Part shown: piece after piece, positions 44,599 to 54,900 of the stretch
Layout of the letters: each line of letters opens with the position of its first letter
Position numbering within the stretch: position 1 is the first letter of the stretch
Source: DASSJT01 sp963715025
Lineage (GTDB): Bacteria > Actinomycetota > Actinomycetes > Actinomycetales > Dermatophilaceae
Direction of reading: 5' to 3'
Assembly: GCA_963715025.1 (NCBI GenBank)
Contig: CAVQQQ010000002.1
Location: forward strand, 248,001-312,000
DNA: 64,000 nucleotides
Position numbers and translations under genes: made by a program
The notes under the pieces: model-generated
What the model was told of the DNA's origin: nothing
The model's input: only the letters and a program-made list of their open reading frames with translations
The model's database searches: none

Positions 44599-45388
44599 GC
44601 GGACACCCGGCGCGTCCACGTACCTGCCGACGGTCGAGGAGGTCATCCGGCACCGACTGACGACTGCCCTGGGTGGCTGGCGCGGCTCGCTCGAGATGGC
44701 GCTTCCGACCATTGCCTTCGTCGCGGTGTGGTCGGCCACAAAGGACGTCCGCGACGCAGTGGTCGCCGCGGGCGCCCTCGCCCTGCTGCTCGCGGGGCTT
44801 CGCATCGTCCAGCGGCAGGGCCTCCAGCACGTCTTCTCGGCGGTGTTCGCCACTGCGATCGCCGCATTCTTCGCCCTCCGCAGTGGGCGGGCCGAGGACG
44901 CCTTCCTCCCCGGGATCCTGGCCAGCATCGGGTGGGGGATCGGCTCGCTGCTCTCCGTCGCGGTGCGCTGGCCGGCGATCGGCTTCATGGTCGGAGCCGG
45001 TGACCCCAGGGCTGCGGAGGACCCCTTCGGATGGCGCCGCGACCCGGCCATGGTGCGCGTGTGCCAGCGCCTGACCCTGGTGCTCGTCGGGCTTTATGCC
45101 GTGCGCGTGGCGGTCATGCTCCCGCTGTACCTCGCGGGCAACGTCCCGCTGCTCGGTGTCGCGAAGGTGGGTCTGAGCTGGCCCGCCTGGGCGGCCGCCC
45201 TGGCGGTGATGGGCTGGCTCCTGGTGCGTGGTCAGACCCCCCAGACCGTCGCGACCGCGGACAGCGATGTCACGCGCCAGGAGCACCTGGCCCGCGAAGT
45301 GGCCCACGACGAGCGGGGCTACGGCGAGTCGGCGCAGCCCGGCCCGGGGGAGCGCGGGGTCCGGAAGACCGAACCCGACTCCGGCTGA
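44588..45388 (+). CDS. DUF3159 membrane protein
   Basis: 266 residues with about six hydrophobic segments. The diagnostic opening is VEEVIRHRLTTALGGWRGSLEMALPTIAFV, followed by FGWRRDPAMVRVCQRLTLVLVGLYAVRVAVMLPLYLAG. The hydrophilic tail (PQTVATADSDVTRQEHLAREV) is variable. Overlaps the OB-fold gene by 11 bp, completing a coupled run dut-DUF3710-OB-DUF3159. Function unknown. Confidence 0.9.
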   Translation: MGTERTPGASTYLPTVEEVIRHRLTTALGGWRGSLEMALPTIAFVAVWSATKDVRDAVVAAGALALLLAGLRIVQRQGLQHVFSAVFATAIAAFFALRSGRAEDAFLPGILASIGWGIGSLLSVAVRWPAIGFMVGAGDPRAAEDPFGWRRDPAMVRVCQRLTLVLVGLYAVRVAVMLPLYLAGNVPLLGVAKVGLSWPAWAAALAVMGWLLVRGQTPQTVATADSDVTRQEHLAREVAHDERGYGESAQPGPGERGVRKTEPDSG

Positions 45389-45404
45389 GCCCAGAAGCCT
45401 CGGG

Positions 45405-46091
45405 TCAGCCCTCGCCGACGCGCGGAATGCGCGCCGAGGGGCTGAGCATCGACTCCAGCTCGTCCTCGACGTCGGGCGTGGTCAGGAACAGCAGCTCGTC
45501 GTGGGGCTCGAGGGAGTCGTCGCGGCTCGGCGCGATCGGGTGGTCCTCCCGGATGATGCCAACCAGGACCGTCTCGCCGGGGAAGGGCACGTCGCCCACC
45601 CGCGACCCGGCATACGGGCTATCGGGGGGCAGTGTGAGCTCCACCATGGTCGCCTCACCCTGCTGGAACTGGAAGATCCGGACCAGGTCGCCGACGCTGA
45701 CCGCCTCCTCGACGAGAGCGGTCATGAGCCGCGGTGTCGACACCGCCACGTCGACGCCCCAGGCCTCGTCGAACATCCACTCGTTCTTGGGGTTGTTGAC
45801 CCGGGCAACGGTTCGGGGGACTCCGAACTCGGTCTTGGCGAGCAGGGAGACGACGAGGTTCGCCTTGTCGTCGCCGGTCGCCGCCACCACGACGTCGCAG
45901 TCGGCCAGCCCGGCCTCCTGGAGGGAGCTGATCTCACACGCGTCGGCGAGGAGCCAGTTGGCCTCCGGAACCCGGGTGACCTGGACATCGTGGGCGTCGC
46001 GGTCGATGAGCAGGACCTGGTGGCCGTTGTGCAGCAGTTCTCGCGCAATCGAGCGGCCCACACTGCCGGCGCCGGCGATGACAACTCGCAT
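45405..46091 (-). CDS. ceoC: TrkA-type potassium channel/transporter gating subunit CeoC
   Basis: 228 residues: an N-terminal Rossmann RCK_N domain with MRVVIAGAGSVGRSIARELL (dinucleotide loop) and a C-terminal RCK_C domain (DSPYAGSRVGDVPFPGETVLVGI). TrkA-type proteins sense NAD(H) or nucleotides such as c-di-AMP and gate potassium transporters. Paired with CeoB immediately upstream, as in mycobacterial Rv2691-Rv2692. Gap to CeoB about 33 bp. Confidence 0.92.
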   Translation of the reverse strand: MRVVIAGAGSVGRSIARELLHNGHQVLLIDRDAHDVQVTRVPEANWLLADACEISSLQEAGLADCDVVVAATGDDKANLVVSLLAKTEFGVPRTVARVNNPKNEWMFDEAWGVDVAVSTPRLMTALVEEAVSVGDLVRIFQFQQGEATMVELTLPPDSPYAGSRVGDVPFPGETVLVGIIREDHPIAPSRDDSLEPHDELLFLTTPDVEDELESMLSPSARIPRVGEG

Positions 46092-46124
46092 GGGTGAATC
46101 CTTCCAGTGCCGGGAACGGCCCGG

Positions 46125-46787
46125 TCACTCCGCCGGTGGTGGACTGTCGAGGATGCGCTCGACTGTGGCCAGAGCCTCCCGGGCCACGGTGAGGTGGAGC
46201 AGGTCACCCTCCTGAAAGACGGAGTCGGGCATCGGCAGCTGACCCTCACCAAGGCGAGTGAGGTACGCCACGCGGGCGCCGGTGACGTCCTCGACCTGGG
46301 TGAGCCGGCGGCCGATCCACGACGCAGCGGCGGGCACCTCTGCCATGACGACCTTGCCCGAAGGGTCGGTGAACTCGGGGACGTGCCCCTGCGGCAGCAG
46401 GCGCCGAAGCATCTGGTCGGAGGTCCACTTCACCGTGGCGACGGTGGGGATCCCGAGCCGCTGGTACACCTCTGCGCGGCCGGGGTCGTAGATCCGGGCC
46501 ACGACGTGCTCGACGCCGAAGGTCTCGCGCGCGACGCGCGCGGCAAGGATGTTGGAGTTGTCACCGGAGGAGACGGCGGCCAAGGCATAGGCCTTGTCGA
46601 CGCCGGCCTCGGTAAGGGTGTCGCGGTCGAAGCCGATGCCCTGGACCCGTCGACCCTCGAACGCGGAGCCGAGACGCCGGAACGCCGTCTCGTCCTGGTC
46701 GATGATCGCGACATCGTGGCCAGCCCGCTCGAGGGCTCGGGCCAGCGAGGCCCCGACGCGGCCGCAGCCCATGATCACGAAGTGCAC
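46125..46787 (-). CDS. ceoB: TrkA-type potassium gating subunit CeoB
   Basis: 220 residues from GTG 46787 (MHFVIMGCGRVGASLARAL). The RCK_N domain has the NAD-binding loop and an acidic DQDETAF after strand 2; the C-terminal RCK_C domain is GRRLTQVEDVTGARVAYLTRLGEGQLPMPDSVFQEGDLLHLTV. The frame is open further up to 46826, but the extra 13 residues are not conserved. Divergent from the KimA-family importer gene across 91 bp. Confidence 0.92.
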   Translation of the reverse strand: MHFVIMGCGRVGASLARALERAGHDVAIIDQDETAFRRLGSAFEGRRVQGIGFDRDTLTEAGVDKAYALAAVSSGDNSNILAARVARETFGVEHVVARIYDPGRAEVYQRLGIPTVATVKWTSDQMLRRLLPQGHVPEFTDPSGKVVMAEVPAAASWIGRRLTQVEDVTGARVAYLTRLGEGQLPMPDSVFQEGDLLHLTVAREALATVERILDSPPPAE

Positions 46788-46878
46788 GCCGCCGACGCTA
46801 CACCGAGCCCAACTCGGGCTGCGCATGTGGCGGTCCGACCGGTGAGCCGGGCAGGGCGGCCGGTCCTAGAGTGTCGTC

Positions 46879-48888
46879 GTGCCCACATCGTCACGGATCC
46901 TCAAGCGGGTGGTGGTCGGGGCGGCCATGCGCTCGGACCGCCTCGGCGAGACGCTCCTGCCCAAGCGGCTCGCCCTGCCGGTCTTCGCCAGCGACGCGCT
47001 CTCGTCCGTGGCGTACGCCCCCGACGAGATCTTCCTGACCCTGGGCCTGGCCGGGGGCTCGCTGGCCCTGACCCACTCGTGGCAGATCGCCCTCTGCGTC
47101 GTCGGGGTCATGCTGGTGGTGGTGGCCTCCTACCGCCAGAATGTCCACGCCTACCCCTCCGGCGGGGGCGACTACGAGGTCGCGAGCACCAACCTCGGCC
47201 CCAAGGCAGGGCTCACGGTGGCCAGCGCGCTGCTCGTCGACTACGTGCTCACGGTGGCGGTGTCGATCTCCTCCGGTGTCCAGAACGCCGCTGCGGCCAT
47301 GCCGTTCATGCGCGGCCACGAGGTGCTGGTGGCCGTGACCCTGGTTGCCCTCCTCACGGCGATGAACCTGCGCGGCGTGCGCGAGTCGGGAAAGGCGTTC
47401 GCCATCCCGACGTACGCGTTCATGGTCAGCGTCCTCGGCATGGCGCTCGTGGGCTTCTACCGGCAGTTCTTCGGCTCCCTGCCTGCGGCGGAGAGCGCCC
47501 ACCTGGCCCTGGCGCCGGAGCGCGGTTACGAGGCGCTCGGCTCGGTGGCGATGGCCTTCCTCATGCTGCGCGCCTTCTCCTCCGGGTGCGCCGCGCTCAC
47601 TGGTGTGGAGGCGATCTCCAACGGCGTGCCGGCCTTCGAGAAGCCCAAGAGCCGCAACGCTGCCACAACCCTGCTGCTGATGGGCGTCGTCTCCATCACG
47701 ATGCTGATGTCGATGGTCACGCTGGCCCGCTGGACCGGCGTGAAGTACGCGGAGAACCCCGCCACCCAGCTCCTGAGCGACGGCAACCCCGTAGGCGACG
47801 AGTACGTCCAGGAGACGATCATGGGGCAGGTCGCCCATGCCGTCTTCAACGAGTTCTCCCCAGGCGTGCTGCTGGTGTCGATCGTGACCGGGGTGATCCT
47901 GATCCTCGCGGCCAACACGGCATTCAACGGCTTCCCAGTGCTGGGCTCGATCCTGGCCAAGGACGGCTACCTGCCTCGCCAGCTCCACACCCGAGGCGAC
48001 CGGTTGGCCTTCTCCAACGGCATCCTGATCCTCGCCAGCGCCGCAAGCTTCCTGATCATCATCTACAGCGCCGAGGTCACCAAGCTGATCCAGCTGTACA
48101 TCGTCGGCGTCTTCGTGTCGTTCACCCTGAGCCAGACCGGCATGATCCGGCACTGGAACCGCCACCTGTCAGTCGAGCGCGACCCGGCCGCGCGCACGCG
48201 CATGATGCGGAGCCGGGTGATCAATGCCATCGGCGCCACGATGTCCGCGATAGTGCTCCTCGTGGTGCTCGCGACGAAGTTTGTCCACGGTGCCGGGTAC
48301 GCCATTGCCGCCATGGTCGTGCTCTTCTTCATGATGCTCGGCATCCACCGCCATTATGACCGCGTGCGTCAGGAGCTCAGCGTCTCGGAGGACGACGTCG
48401 ACGCCCAGCTGCTGCCCTCGCGCGTCCACGCCATCGTGCTGGTGTCCAAGATCCACAAACCGACCCTGCGCGCGCTCGCCTACGCACGCGCCACGCGGCC
48501 CTCGAAGCTCGAGGCGATCACCGTCAACGTCGAGCCCGACGAGACCAAGGCGCTCCAGGCGGAGTGGGACCGCCGCAACATCCCGGTGCCGCTGAAGGCG
48601 CTGGACTCGCCCTACCGCGAGATCACCCGGCCGGTGGTCTCGTACGTCAAGTCACTCCGCAGCGGGCACCCCCGCGACGTCGTCGTCGTCTACATCCCGG
48701 AATACGTACTCGGCCGGTGGTGGGAGCAGCTGCTCCACAACCAGAGTGCCCTGCGGCTCAAGGGGCGCCTGCTCTTCACGCCGGGGGTGATGGTGGCCAG
48801 TGTCCCGTGGCAGCTGCGCAGCTCCGAGGGCCAGGAGGAGCGGTTCGATGGGCCCGTTGTCGGGTCGATCCGGCGCGGCGGTGCCTGA
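46879..48888 (+). CDS. KimA-family (APC superfamily) potassium importer
   Basis: 669 residues: 12 helices then a cytoplasmic C-terminal domain of about 170 residues. It aligns by eye with Bacillus KimA (YdaO) through FASDALSSVAYAPDEIFLTL, YPSGGGDYEVASTNLGPKAGL, LLVDYVLTVAVSISSGV, AFSSGCAALTGVEAISNGVPAFE, ILAANTAFNGFP, RGDRLAFSNGIL and VGVFVSFTLSQTGMI. KimA is a high-affinity proton-coupled potassium importer, so this is a better call than amino-acid permease. Neighbouring CeoB/CeoC support potassium transport. GTG start. The divergent gap is too short for a c-di-AMP riboswitch. Confidence 0.85.
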   Translation: MPTSSRILKRVVVGAAMRSDRLGETLLPKRLALPVFASDALSSVAYAPDEIFLTLGLAGGSLALTHSWQIALCVVGVMLVVVASYRQNVHAYPSGGGDYEVASTNLGPKAGLTVASALLVDYVLTVAVSISSGVQNAAAAMPFMRGHEVLVAVTLVALLTAMNLRGVRESGKAFAIPTYAFMVSVLGMALVGFYRQFFGSLPAAESAHLALAPERGYEALGSVAMAFLMLRAFSSGCAALTGVEAISNGVPAFEKPKSRNAATTLLLMGVVSITMLMSMVTLARWTGVKYAENPATQLLSDGNPVGDEYVQETIMGQVAHAVFNEFSPGVLLVSIVTGVILILAANTAFNGFPVLGSILAKDGYLPRQLHTRGDRLAFSNGILILASAASFLIIIYSAEVTKLIQLYIVGVFVSFTLSQTGMIRHWNRHLSVERDPAARTRMMRSRVINAIGATMSAIVLLVVLATKFVHGAGYAIAAMVVLFFMMLGIHRHYDRVRQELSVSEDDVDAQLLPSRVHAIVLVSKIHKPTLRALAYARATRPSKLEAITVNVEPDETKALQAEWDRRNIPVPLKALDSPYREITRPVVSYVKSLRSGHPRDVVVVYIPEYVLGRWWEQLLHNQSALRLKGRLLFTPGVMVASVPWQLRSSEGQEERFDGPVVGSIRRGGA

Positions 48889-50128
48889 CCGACCGCACCC
48901 GGCCCGGCCGGGGGACGCGCCGGTCGGCCTCGAGCCGGGCGACGAGGTCGTCCTGCGGGTCGGGTCGGTGGCCCATGGCGGGCACTTCGTCGCTCGCCAC
49001 CAGGGTCGCGTGGTGTTCGTCCGCCACGCCCTGCCGGGCGAGCTGGTCCGCGTCGTGGTCACCGAGGGGCGCCCTGGCGACAGATACGTGCGCGGCGACG
49101 CCATCGAGATCCTGGAGCCTGCGGCCGAGCGGGTCACGCCACCCTGCCCCTGGTCCGGGCCGGGACGCTGCGGGGGCTGCGACTTCCAGCACGTCCTGCT
49201 GGCGGCTCAGCGGCGCCTGAAGGGCGATGTCATCCGGGAACAGTTCGCGCGGCTTGCAGGCCTCGATGTCGACGTGCTCGTGGAGCCGGTGCCGGGCGAT
49301 CGCCATGGCCTGAGCTGGCGCACGCGGGTGGAGTTCGCCGTCGACGAGAGCGGTGTCGTGGGCCTCCGCAAGCACCGCTCCCACGACGTCGTACCGCTCG
49401 AGCGGTGCCCCATCGCCGTGGACTCGGTCAACGCCAGCGGCGTCTTCCGGACCGACTGGAGGCCCGACGTCGGCGTCGACGTGGTGGCCCCGAGCGCGAG
49501 TGAAGGGCCCGTGCTGGTCCCGCTCCCGAGCGGTGACGAGGAGGCACCCCTGGTGCGCGAGCGGGTGGCTGCGGGGGAGTGGTCGGCAGAGTTCGATGTC
49601 TCCGCACGCGGCTTCTGGCAAGTCCACCCGGGTGCGGCCGGCACGTTCGTGGCGGCGATGCTTGCCCTGCTCGCCCCCGAGCCCGGGCAGCGGGTGCTCG
49701 ACCTGTATGCCGGTGTGGGCCTGTTCGCGGCGGCGCTCGCCGAGTCGGTGGGCCCGGAAGGCTCGGTCCTTGCCGTCGAGTCCGACCACGTGGCCATGCA
49801 GTGCGCAGTCGGGAACCTCGCGCCATGGCCCTGGGCGGAGACCCGGGCTGGCCGGGTGGAGCGGACCCTCGGCTCCCTCGCGCACCAGCGCGTGTCCGCA
49901 GACCTTGCGGTGCTCGACCCCCCGCGGTCGGGAGCGGGTCGCCGGGTGGTCGCGGGCCTGGCCGCCCTGGCTCCGCAGCGCCTGGTCTATGTTGCGTGTG
50001 ACCCGGCCGCCCTGGCCCGTGACACTGCCTACCTGCGCGACGCCGGCTACAACCTCGACTCGCTGCGCGCGTTCGACGCCTTCCCCATGACGCACCACGT
50101 CGAGTGCGTGGCACTGTTCACACCTTGA
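48848..50128 (+). CDS. TRAM-domain RNA (uracil-5)-methyltransferase (TrmA/RlmCD family)
   Basis: 426 residues. The N-terminal TRAM domain (EVVLRVGSVAHGGHFVARHQGRVV) binds RNA; a cysteine cluster (CPWSGPGRCGGCDFQH) is the usual 4Fe-4S site; the SAM-binding loop is VLDLYAGVGLFAAALA; and the catalytic cysteine is in VYVACDPAALARDTAYL. It methylates uracil-5 in tRNA or 23S rRNA; target not determined. Start ATG 48848 has AGGAGG eight bases before it and overlaps the importer gene by 41 bp; GTG 48881 is an alternative. Confidence 0.9.
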   Translation: MGPLSGRSGAAVPDRPHPARPGDAPVGLEPGDEVVLRVGSVAHGGHFVARHQGRVVFVRHALPGELVRVVVTEGRPGDRYVRGDAIEILEPAAERVTPPCPWSGPGRCGGCDFQHVLLAAQRRLKGDVIREQFARLAGLDVDVLVEPVPGDRHGLSWRTRVEFAVDESGVVGLRKHRSHDVVPLERCPIAVDSVNASGVFRTDWRPDVGVDVVAPSASEGPVLVPLPSGDEEAPLVRERVAAGEWSAEFDVSARGFWQVHPGAAGTFVAAMLALLAPEPGQRVLDLYAGVGLFAAALAESVGPEGSVLAVESDHVAMQCAVGNLAPWPWAETRAGRVERTLGSLAHQRVSADLAVLDPPRSGAGRRVVAGLAALAPQRLVYVACDPAALARDTAYLRDAGYNLDSLRAFDAFPMTHHVECVALFTP

Positions 50129-50193
50129 TCAGGGCCGAGGCGAGCAGGACGATACGGTCCTAGGCCGGGAACCGGCCGGATGGGTGGGCTGGC

Positions 50194-51051
50194 ATGACAC
50201 AGGGAATCGTGCTCCCGGAGGGAGCCAACGACCTGCACATCGACGTGGGTGAGCGGGGAGGCAGGTACTCCAAATCCGGCCGGCTGAAGGCAGCGCCCTA
50301 CGAGACCGAGATCGTGAGGCTCCAGGAGCAGCTGGTGCTGCTGCAGTACTGGATCCAGAGCCAGGGCCTGAAGGTGCTCGTGATCTTCGAGGGGCGCGGA
50401 TCGGCGGGCAAGGGTGGGGTCATCAAGCGGATCACCGAGCGGACGAGTCCCCGAACGGTGCGGGTCGCCGCCCTGCCCAAGCCGACTGAGCGCGAGCGCT
50501 CGCAGTGGTACTTCCAGCGCTACGTAGAGCACCTGCCGGCCGCGGGTGAGATGGTCCTGTTCGACCGTAGCTGGTACAACCGCAGCAATGTCGAGTGGGT
50601 GATGGGCTTCTGCACGGAGGAGGAGCACCAGGAGTTCCTGCGCTCGTGCCCCGAGTTCGAGCGCATGCTCGTGCGGTCGGGAACCGTGGTTCTCAAGTAC
50701 TGGTTCTCGGTCAGCTTCGAGGAACAGCGGCGACGGTTCGAGGCACGAAACGCCGAGCCCCTCAAGCGATGGAAGCTCACCGACATGGACCTCGCCGAGC
50801 ACGAGCTGTACGTGCGCTACTCGATGGCGAAGGACACGACATTCCAGTTCACCGACATCAAGCAGGCGCCGTGGTACGTCGTCCCGTCCGACGACAAGCG
50901 AGCGGCGCGGCTCAACTGCATCAGCCACCTGCTGGCCCAGTTCGACTACGAGGACGTAGCTCCGGATGTCGTTGAGCTGCCGACGATGCGGCAGCTGCCC
51001 TACGTGCGGCCGCCCATGCACGAGCAGACCTTCGTTCCGCCGCTGTTCTAG
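50194..51051 (+). CDS. ppk2: Polyphosphate kinase 2 (class I-type)
   Basis: 285 residues. Transfers phosphate between polyphosphate and nucleoside diphosphates. P-loop-like VIFEGRGSAGKGGVIKRI (about 66-83), the aspartate motif VLFDRSWYNRSNVEWVMGF, the lid YFQRYVEHLP, and SWYN plus RRRFEARNAEPLKRWKLTDMD are diagnostic of PPK2. ADP or GDP preference cannot be told here. A short hairpin (GGCCGG-GAA-CCGGCC, 50163-50177) lies 16 bp before the start. Confidence 0.93.
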   Translation: MTQGIVLPEGANDLHIDVGERGGRYSKSGRLKAAPYETEIVRLQEQLVLLQYWIQSQGLKVLVIFEGRGSAGKGGVIKRITERTSPRTVRVAALPKPTERERSQWYFQRYVEHLPAAGEMVLFDRSWYNRSNVEWVMGFCTEEEHQEFLRSCPEFERMLVRSGTVVLKYWFSVSFEEQRRRFEARNAEPLKRWKLTDMDLAEHELYVRYSMAKDTTFQFTDIKQAPWYVVPSDDKRAARLNCISHLLAQFDYEDVAPDVVELPTMRQLPYVRPPMHEQTFVPPLF

Positions 51052-51134
51052 TCCGGGGGCGCGTGGAGCACCTCCGTTTGGCCTGCGCAACCCTATGGAC
51101 GAGGATCGACAGGGGCGCCATCCCTGTGGTTAGA

Positions 51135-51152
51135 TATCTTGACGTCAAGATA
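51135..51152. promoter_or_regulatory. 18-bp palindromic operator upstream of aconitase
   Basis: TATCTTGACGTCAAGATA is a perfect palindrome, 29 bp before the acnA start. It has the shape of MarR-family TamR/PecS-type sites; TamR of streptomycetes, as I recall, controls aconitase, malate synthase and trans-aconitate methyltransferase in response to citrate-type acids. The matching regulator is not in this window. Confidence 0.7.
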
Positions 51153-51180
51153 AATCCGAAATGCGCGGAAGGAGCCGGCT

Positions 51181-53973
<2,793 letters not shown>

Positions 53974-53984
53974 CGCCAGCAAAG

Positions 53985-54008
53985 GGTATGCCGGCCAGCC
54001 GGCACACC
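53985..54008 (+). other. Hairpin containing the GGTATGCC octamer
   Basis: GGTATGCCGGC and GCCGGCACACC are inverted copies with one mismatch and a 2-base centre, just after the acnA stop. It may act with the following stem-loop in termination or mRNA protection. Confidence 0.5.
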
Positions 54009-54021
54009 TGAACCGCGGCTC

Positions 54022-54054
54022 CGGGCCCGGTCGCCCATCAGGTGACCGGGCCCG
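54022..54054 (+). terminator. Stem-loop between convergent acnA and hypothetical gene
   Basis: CGGGCCCGGTC (54022-54032) and GACCGGGCCCG (54044-54054) form a perfect 11-bp GC stem with an 11-base loop, 49 bp after the acnA stop. No U-run follows, as is usual in high-GC actinobacteria. It could serve both converging genes. Confidence 0.65.
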
Positions 54055-54196
54055 CGCAGCCCCAGCCGGTGGGGCCGGGCCGCGGCCGGCATTCGTGGCG
54101 CGATCAAGGCGACGCACGGCCAGACTGGTGCGGCGGGTGACCGGTCGCCGAAAGCGCTTGTCCGGCATACCAACTCGTGCCGCATGAGCCGTGGAC

Positions 54197-54646
54197 TCAG
54201 AGCCTCGGCACGTAGCGCTTGCCCTGCAGCGCCTCGTAGACCAGGCCCGCGCTGCGCCGCGCTGCCAGGAGGCGGACGCCCTCGGCCTCGATGTCGGCCA
54301 TCACCTGGGCCACTCCCTCGGCGGCCACGTGGTCCTCGAGCTCTACCCGCGCCTCGCGGTAGGCCTGGCGCATGGCCACGAGCTGGGCCTCGATGTGGCG
54401 AGTTGCGATCCAGGCGAGGGCAACTGGGTATCGGCGCCACCCGGCATACGCGCGGTAATCGGCCGGGCAGTGGTCGAGCAGCCAGGACACCGCTGGGACC
54501 TGCCAGCCGGCCACCTCCGGCGGCGGCACGGGCGCAGGCCATCCCGGCGGCGCAGGCCCTCCAGGAGTCGCGGCGGGCTGTCGACCGCGTGCCCGGGGCA
54601 GCGACCGCGGCACGGGTGGCGCGATGCGGCGCTCACGCGGCTCCAT
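54197..54646 (-). CDS. Conserved hypothetical protein (acnA-dxs region)
   Basis: 149 residues from ATG 54646 with GGGAGG eight bases upstream. Pro-rich N terminus, then WLLDHCPADYRAYAGWRRYPVALAWIATRHIEAQLVAMRQAYREARVELEDHV, a helical region with conserved aromatic and Arg residues. The frame continues upstream to GTG 54703, across a LexA-like site, which is less likely to be coding. Similar proteins lie between aconitase and dxs in related actinobacteria. Function unknown. Confidence 0.72.
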   Translation of the reverse strand: MEPRERRIAPPVPRSLPRARGRQPAATPGGPAPPGWPAPVPPPEVAGWQVPAVSWLLDHCPADYRAYAGWRRYPVALAWIATRHIEAQLVAMRQAYREARVELEDHVAAEGVAQVMADIEAEGVRLLAARRSAGLVYEALQGKRYVPRL

Positions 54647-54687
54647 CGAGGCCACCTCCCTCGGGGGGCGGACCGTGCGCGGTCGAT

Positions 54688-54703
54688 TCGAACATATGTC
54701 CAC
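54688..54703. promoter_or_regulatory. Imperfect LexA-like site
   Basis: TCGAACATATGTCCAC shares its first 12 bases (TCGAACATATGT) with the perfect LexA box at 10334-10349; the right half-site has three mismatches. It lies 42 bp upstream of the hypothetical gene start and about 200 bp upstream of dxs. Possibly a weak SOS site. Confidence 0.45.
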
Positions 54704-54900
54704 AATAGTGGCTGGCCGGGTGGGTGAGACGAGGTCTGGGGAGAACCCTGATGACGGCGACGGCCCGGCACACAGGAGGGGGAGAAGTCCGCGACCTTCG
54801 GGACGGCAAGGATGAGCGCATAGACTCGCGGATGCCGGATCGGGGTAGCGGGCGCGACCGGCAGACGCATGGCACCAGAAACGGAAGGACGCAGGCTCAC

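Noticed and set aside
46788..46878. c-di-AMP (ydaO-type) riboswitch before the KimA-family gene
   Set aside because: The gap is only 91 bp and shared with the divergent ceoB promoter, too short for that riboswitch; no matching conserved segments seen.
46107..48359. 750-residue open frame over ceoB and the importer
   Set aside because: Low-complexity Arg/Gly/Pro sequence in the wrong frame of the KimA-family gene and antisense to ceoB; no domain seen.
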